Origin: Herbaspirillum frisingense GSF30
GTDB lineage: Bacteria > Pseudomonadota > Gammaproteobacteria > Burkholderiales > Burkholderiaceae_D
Assembly (NCBI RefSeq): GCF_000300975.2
Contig: NZ_AEEC02000005.1
Span: 62,001-126,000, forward strand
Length of the DNA stretch: 64,000 nt
Direction of reading: 5' to 3'
Below the pieces are notes generated by a model that made no database searches, was not told where the DNA came from, and saw only the letters and a program-made list of their open reading frames with translations. Positions 60,474 through 64,000 of this stretch are shown here, one piece after another; the first letter of the stretch is position 1; each line of letters starts with the position of its first letter. The position numbers were made by a program, and so were the translations under genes.

Positions 60474-61106
60474 CTAGGCCGCCACGAAGCCGACCCGTTC
60501 CATCGTGCCGATATGCATGCTCAGCAATTGCACGGCGCGATCGGTCTTCTTGCCTTTGAGGGCGTCGATGATGAGCATGTGGTCGTGATCAGAACGCGGC
60601 TGCCAGCCACGCTTGAAGCCGGTCGAGAACAGGTAGCGCGAATTGGTCAGCTGCAGCTGCTTCAACACCGCCAGCAGACGCGGCATGCCGCATTCGCTGG
60701 AGAGGATGTCGTGGAACAGGTTGTTGGCGGCATCCCACTCCACCAGCGAGGCCGCCCGCGCACAGTCGTCCTGCGCCTGCTCCAGCCGGGCGATGTGTTC
60801 ACTGGTGAATTTGCGTACACCATGGCGTAGCGCCAGGATCTCCAGGGCAGCACGCATCTCTGCATTTTCCTTCACCGCTGCGCGGTCCACCATGCTCACC
60901 CGTACCCCGCGACGGGGCAATGTGAGCAGCAATCCTTCTGCTTCCAACTGACGAAAGGCCTCGCGCACCGGCACGTGGCTGGACTGGAATTCCTGCGCCA
61001 CGTGATCCTGCCGGAGGGCCGCCCCGCCTGCGATTTCGCCGCGAATGATGCGCGTGCGCAAGACCTCGGCGATGCGGGCGACGGTACTGCCTGGGTCATT
61101 TTTCAT
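60474..61106 (-). CDS. GntR/FCD-family regulator divergent to bioB (BioR-like candidate)
   Basis: A 210-residue regulator: winged helix (about 8-72, V-L-R-T-R-I-I-R-G-E-I and S-H-V-P-V-R-E-A-F-R-Q-L-E) and an FCD effector domain (about 78-205) with the metal-type residues E-W-D-A-A-N-N-L-F-H, D-H-D-H and S-M-H-I. Divergent to the biotin operon, with an 9-of-10 match to the alphaproteobacterial BioR box 10 bases before its own start. This suggests it represses itself and bio genes, but FCD regulators control many pathways. Confidence 0.87.
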   Translation of the reverse strand: MKNDPGSTVARIAEVLRTRIIRGEIAGGAALRQDHVAQEFQSSHVPVREAFRQLEAEGLLLTLPRRGVRVSMVDRAAVKENAEMRAALEILALRHGVRKFTSEHIARLEQAQDDCARAASLVEWDAANNLFHDILSSECGMPRLLAVLKQLQLTNSRYLFSTGFKRGWQPRSDHDHMLIIDALKGKKTDRAVQLLSMHIGTMERVGFVAA

Positions 61107-61115
61107 ACGGCCAAA

Positions 61116-61130
61116 GTATAGATAATCTAT
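61116..61130. promoter_or_regulatory. BioR-box-like palindrome
   Basis: Minus strand TTATCTATAC (61116-61125) differs in one base from the BioR consensus TTATCTATAA. Overlapping it is a 13-bp palindrome ATAGATAATCTAT (61118-61130). It also contains TATACT, usable as the -10 of the GntR gene, consistent with autorepression. Confidence 0.55.
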
Positions 61131-61141
61131 TAAAAAAGAAA

Positions 61142-61171
61142 TTGTTAAACGAAATTGGACGAAGATAGAAT
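61142..61171 (+). promoter_or_regulatory. Predicted promoter of the bio operon
   Basis: TTGTTA (61142-61147), an 18-base spacer and TAGAAT (61166-61171) give a plausible sigma-70 promoter 50 bp before bioB. The GntR-linked palindrome lies 12 bases upstream of the -35. Confidence 0.5.
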
Positions 61172-61221
61172 CCGCCGGAACGAAATTCTAAGCCTTTTTA
61201 CTCACGAACCGGATTTTATCG

Positions 61222-62238
61222 ATGAGCCAATGCCCTTCCTCCGCGGCCGTCCCGGCCAGCGCTCCCCTGCACTTCCTGCCGCCGCAGGCCAGCGTCCCGG
61301 CGTCCAACCCGGCGGTTGAACGTTTGTTCGAACTGCCCTTCCTGGATCTGCTGTTCCAGGCGCAGGGCGTGCATCGCCAGCACCACCCGGCCAACCAGGT
61401 GCAGCTGTCCAGCCTGCTGTCGATCAAGACCGGTGGCTGCGCCGAGGACTGCGGTTATTGCTCGCAGTCGGCGCATCACAAGGAGGCGGGCGTGCCGGCC
61501 GGCAAGCTGATGGCGGTGGACGAGGTGGTGCAGGCCGCCCGCGCCGCCCGTGAGCAGGGGGCCACCCGCTTCTGCATGGGCGCGGCCTGGCGCAATCCCA
61601 AGGAGCGCGACATGGCGGCACTGACCTGCATGGTCAGCGAGGTGCGCGCCCTCGGCCTGGAAACCTGCATGACCCTGGGCATGCTGGAGCAGGCGCAGGC
61701 CGAGGCCCTGAAGGAGGCCGGTCTGGACTACTACAACCACAATCTGGATACCGCTCCCGATTTCTACGGGCAGGTCATCTCCACCCGCAGCTACCAGGAC
61801 CGGCTCGATACCCTGCAGCGGGTGCAGCAGGCGGGCCTGCAAGTCTGCTGCGGCGGCATCATCGGCATGGGCGAAACGCGCGCCCAGCGCGCCGGCCTGA
61901 TCGCACAGCTGGCGCGCCTGCCGGTGCCACCGCAATCGGTGCCGATCAACCATCTGGTGCCGATTGCCGGCACCCCCCTGGAGGACGTACCGCCGCTGGA
62001 TGAATTCGAATTCGTACGGACCGTGGCGGTGGCGCGCATCGCTCTGCCGCACGCGGTGATCCGCCTGTCAGCCGGACGCGAGAGCATGAGCGACGCCACC
62101 CAGGCGCTGTGCTTTGCGGCCGGCGCCAATTCCATCTTCCTCGGGGCCAGGTTGCTGACCACGGCCAATGCGCCGGTGTCGTCCGACCTGGACCTGTTGT
62201 CCCGGCTGGGTCTGCAGGCCGCCCCGGCGACGGCCTGA
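61222..62238 (+). CDS. bioB: Biotin synthase
   Basis: A 338-residue radical SAM enzyme that inserts sulfur into dethiobiotin, the last step of biotin synthesis. The SAM cluster motif is C-A-E-D-C-G-Y-C (Cys73, 77, 80). Other family blocks are [23 protein letters not shown] and R-L-S-A-G-R-E-S-M (with the Arg ligand of the auxiliary [2Fe-2S] cluster). Length fits. The Shine-Dalgarno is weak. The stop overlaps the start of the P450 gene (TGATG), so they are coupled. Confidence 0.95.
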   Translation: MSQCPSSAAVPASAPLHFLPPQASVPASNPAVERLFELPFLDLLFQAQGVHRQHHPANQVQLSSLLSIKTGGCAEDCGYCSQSAHHKEAGVPAGKLMAVDEVVQAARAAREQGATRFCMGAAWRNPKERDMAALTCMVSEVRALGLETCMTLGMLEQAQAEALKEAGLDYYNHNLDTAPDFYGQVISTRSYQDRLDTLQRVQQAGLQVCCGGIIGMGETRAQRAGLIAQLARLPVPPQSVPINHLVPIAGTPLEDVPPLDEFEFVRTVAVARIALPHAVIRLSAGRESMSDATQALCFAAGANSIFLGARLLTTANAPVSSDLDLLSRLGLQAAPATA

Positions 62239-63407
62239 TGAGCGTGCAATGGAGCGCCGCGCATTGCGGTGGCGCCTGGCTCATCAGCGATTACGAGGCG
62301 GTGGCGGCAGGCTTGCGCGATCCGCGCCTGTCGGTGCGACGCGGGGCGCGCTGGATCAACAGTGGCTTGGCTGGACTGGATGCACTGGACTCCGCGCCGG
62401 CCGAACTGCAAGCACAACGCCGTTTCAAGCGACTCTTTTCGCGCTCGGTGCTGCTGCTCGACGGCCGCGCCCATCGACGTCTGCGTGGCGTGCTCAACCC
62501 GGGTTTCAAGCCGACCGACCTGGAGGCTCAACGGCCTGCCATCACGCGCATTGCCGGTCAGTTGATCGATGCCATCGTGGCCGATCCGCTGGCGCCGCAG
62601 GGTTTCGATTTCGTCAGCCGTTTCGCCCGGCCACTGCCGGCGCTGGCCATCGCCGGCCTGATGGGATTGCCGGACCGTGTGCCAGCGGCCTTCATCGACT
62701 GGGCTGCTGATCTGGCCGCCTTCATCGGCAGCCCCACGCCGGATGCGGGCCAGACCCTGGCGGCCCAGGCGGCGATGGCAGCGCTGTGCGACTTCTTTGG
62801 TGAAGTCGTGAAAGATGCCGACACCCTGCCGCCCGACAGCCTGGTCGCGCGCCTGCTGCAGGCGCAGCGGGAACAACGGATCAACCGCAACGAAATGCTG
62901 GCGCAGTGCTGCACACTGCTCTTTGCCGGCTACGAGACCACCCGCAATCTGCTGGGCAACGGCTTGCTGGCGCTGCTGCAGCATCCTGCGCAATGGACGG
63001 CGCTCAAGGCAGATCCCACCCTGCTGCGTAAGGCCTTGCGCGAGATGCTGCGCTATGACAGCCCGGTGCAATACACCGGGCGCCGTGTGCTGACCGATCT
63101 GCAGGTAGCGGGCCGGACGCTGCGACAGGGTGAACTGGTGATCCTGCATATCGGGCAGGCCAATCATGACGGGCGCCGCTTCACTGGGCCGCAGCACTTT
63201 GACATCCGGCGCGATGAAGGCATGCACCTGTCCTTCGGCCAGGGGCCGCATGTCTGCCTGGGTGCGGCACTGACCCTGCTGGAGGCGGAAATCGCCTTCA
63301 CCGCGCTGATGCAACGCCTGCCCACCCTGGCACTGTCGGCCACCCCTCCCCGGCGGCAGCAGCATGCCGCCTACAGCGCGCTGGATCACCTGCCGCTGGT
63401 GTTCTGA
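62238..63407 (+). CDS. Cytochrome P450 in the biotin operon (BioI-like role possible)
   Basis: A 389-residue soluble bacterial P450. Its haem loop is F-G-Q-G-P-H-V-C-L-G (Cys340), the oxygen-binding I helix L-F-A-G-Y-E-T-T, and the K-helix E-M-L-R. It starts on the last base of bioB's TGA stop (ATG 62238) and bioF follows 10 bases after its own stop. In Bacillus the P450 BioI cleaves fatty-acyl-ACP to pimeloyl-ACP, the substrate of BioF; the operon position suggests a similar role here, though sequence similarity to BioI cannot be judged by eye. No ferredoxin gene is adjacent. Confidence 0.9.
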   Translation: MSVQWSAAHCGGAWLISDYEAVAAGLRDPRLSVRRGARWINSGLAGLDALDSAPAELQAQRRFKRLFSRSVLLLDGRAHRRLRGVLNPGFKPTDLEAQRPAITRIAGQLIDAIVADPLAPQGFDFVSRFARPLPALAIAGLMGLPDRVPAAFIDWAADLAAFIGSPTPDAGQTLAAQAAMAALCDFFGEVVKDADTLPPDSLVARLLQAQREQRINRNEMLAQCCTLLFAGYETTRNLLGNGLLALLQHPAQWTALKADPTLLRKALREMLRYDSPVQYTGRRVLTDLQVAGRTLRQGELVILHIGQANHDGRRFTGPQHFDIRRDEGMHLSFGQGPHVCLGAALTLLEAEIAFTALMQRLPTLALSATPPRRQQHAAYSALDHLPLVF

Positions 63408-63417
63408 AAGACCTTTC

Positions 63418-64000
63418 ATGCATGATTTTTCCGATGAGCTGGCCCAACTGGCCAGCCAGAGCCTGCTGCGCACGCGGCGCGTGGTGGATGGTCCGCAAGG
63501 GCCGCTGCTGATGGTGGAAGGACGGCAGCTGCTGTCCTTCTGCAGCAATGACTACCTGGGGCTGGCCAGGCATCCCGAGATCGTGGCGGCCGGTATCGCG
63601 GGCTTGCAGCATTACGGCATGGGGGCTGGCGCGTCAGCCCTCATCAGCGGTCACAGCACGGCCCACGAGAAGCTGGAGGAAGAACTGGCACGCTTCGTCG
63701 GACTGCCGGCGGCGCTGTCCTTTTCCAGTGGCTACATGGCCAACCTGGGTGTGATCGGCGCGCTGGTGGGGGCCGGCGATACGGTGGTGGTGGACAGGCT
63801 GGCGCATGCCTCGCTGATCGATGGCGCCCGTTTGTCCGGGGCCAGCCTGAAGGTGTTTCCCCACAACGATGTGGCGCGGCTGGCGCAGGTGCTGGCGCGC
63901 TGTCCCACCGGGCGCAGGCTGGTGGTGACCGATGCAGTCTTCAGCATGGACGGCGACCTGGCGCCGCTGGCCGAACTGGCCGCCGTGTGCGCGCAACACG
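63418..64000 (+). CDS. bioF: 8-amino-7-oxononanoate synthase, N-terminal part (cut by window edge)
   Basis: The first 194 residues of a PLP enzyme of the alpha-oxoamine synthase family, running off the right edge. Visible blocks: L-L-S-F-C-S-N-D-Y-L-G-L-A, G-A-G-A-S-A-L-I-S-G-H, the aromatic PLP contact in F-S-S-G-Y-M-A-N, D-R-L-A-H-A-S-L-I-D-G-A-R and V-T-D-A-V-F-S-M-D-G-D. It joins pimeloyl-ACP/CoA with alanine in biotin synthesis. The catalytic lysine is beyond the window. It is the third gene of bioB-P450-bioF. Confidence 0.93.
   Translation, partial: MHDFSDELAQLASQSLLRTRRVVDGPQGPLLMVEGRQLLSFCSNDYLGLARHPEIVAAGIAGLQHYGMGAGASALISGHSTAHEKLEEELARFVGLPAALSFSSGYMANLGVIGALVGAGDTVVVDRLAHASLIDGARLSGASLKVFPHNDVARLAQVLARCPTGRRLVVTDAVFSMDGDLAPLAELAAVCAQH

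Noticed and set aside
1-64000. tRNA/rRNA genes, CRISPR arrays, IS elements, prophage genes
   Set aside because: Looked for and not seen: no cloverleaf-like or rRNA-like stretch, no regularly spaced repeats, no transposase or integrase reading frame.

Overview
The window reads as a chromosomal segment of a GC-rich betaproteobacterium, most likely an Oxalobacteraceae member close to Herbaspirillum. This rests on an Omp32-type porin, a complete tricarballylate (tcu) cluster, a bio operon and MocR/LysR-rich gene content. The genus is an inference; no rRNA or tRNA gene is present to fix it. Both edges cut genes: the C-terminus of a cation P-type ATPase on the left and the N-terminal half of bioF on the right. 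I found no IS element, phage, CRISPR array or origin.

Layout. 0-6.3 kb: ATPase end, an acyl-CoA-dehydrogenase-like flavoprotein with a strong terminator, a periplasmic-sensor GGDEF-EAL protein, a small protein and a ChrA-type chromate transporter. 6.5-15.1 kb: an iron island with a TonB receptor and PepSY reductase-like gene, convergent with a cell-surface-signalling cluster (ECF sigma, FecR, STN-type TonB receptor, second ECF sigma, anti-sigma-domain-only protein) that is headed by a Fur box. 15.4-17.8 kb: haloacid dehalogenase and an orphan Tat-exported solute-binding protein. 17.9-26.5 kb: a signalling block with an EAL phosphodiesterase and receiver protein, a FixJ-type two-component pair, a MocR regulator and a Cache-PAS-GGDEF-EAL protein; two near-identical CATAC-N4-GTATG palindromes lie in its promoter gaps. 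26.8-30.8 kb: a small protein, then a probable type VI secretion phospholipase D effector (Tle5/PldB-like) with a Sel1-repeat immunity protein. 31.0-36.1 kb: QseBC/PmrAB-like two-component genes, cytochrome b561, and a five-heme cytochrome c that joins an alcohol-dehydrogenase-type triheme subunit to a TsdA-type thiosulfate dehydrogenase. 36.1-44.3 kb: LysR and porin, then a six-gene operon (polyamine-type ABC importer, nucleoside hydrolase, adenosine-deaminase-like protein). 44.4-51.4 kb: chemoreceptor, Bcr/CflA efflux pump, small membrane protein, DNA polymerase II, LprI-like protein. 51.5-56.5 kb: tcuRABC. 56.7-61.1 kb: small protein, a second MocR regulator with a perfect operator-like inverted repeat, an SDR, an AraC regulator and a GntR/FCD regulator. 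61.2-64.0 kb: bioB, cytochrome P450, bioF.

How the genes work together. The window is accessory metabolism and signalling. Iron-responsive surface signalling, c-di-GMP turnover (three EAL proteins in 25 kb) and carbon or nucleoside scavenging dominate. The most notable points are the pentaheme fusion, the P450 embedded in the biotin operon together with a divergent GntR gene carrying a BioR-like box, the duplicated palindromes in the signalling block, the double-sigma FecIR cluster, and the ADA-like enzyme with an altered metal-loop motif.
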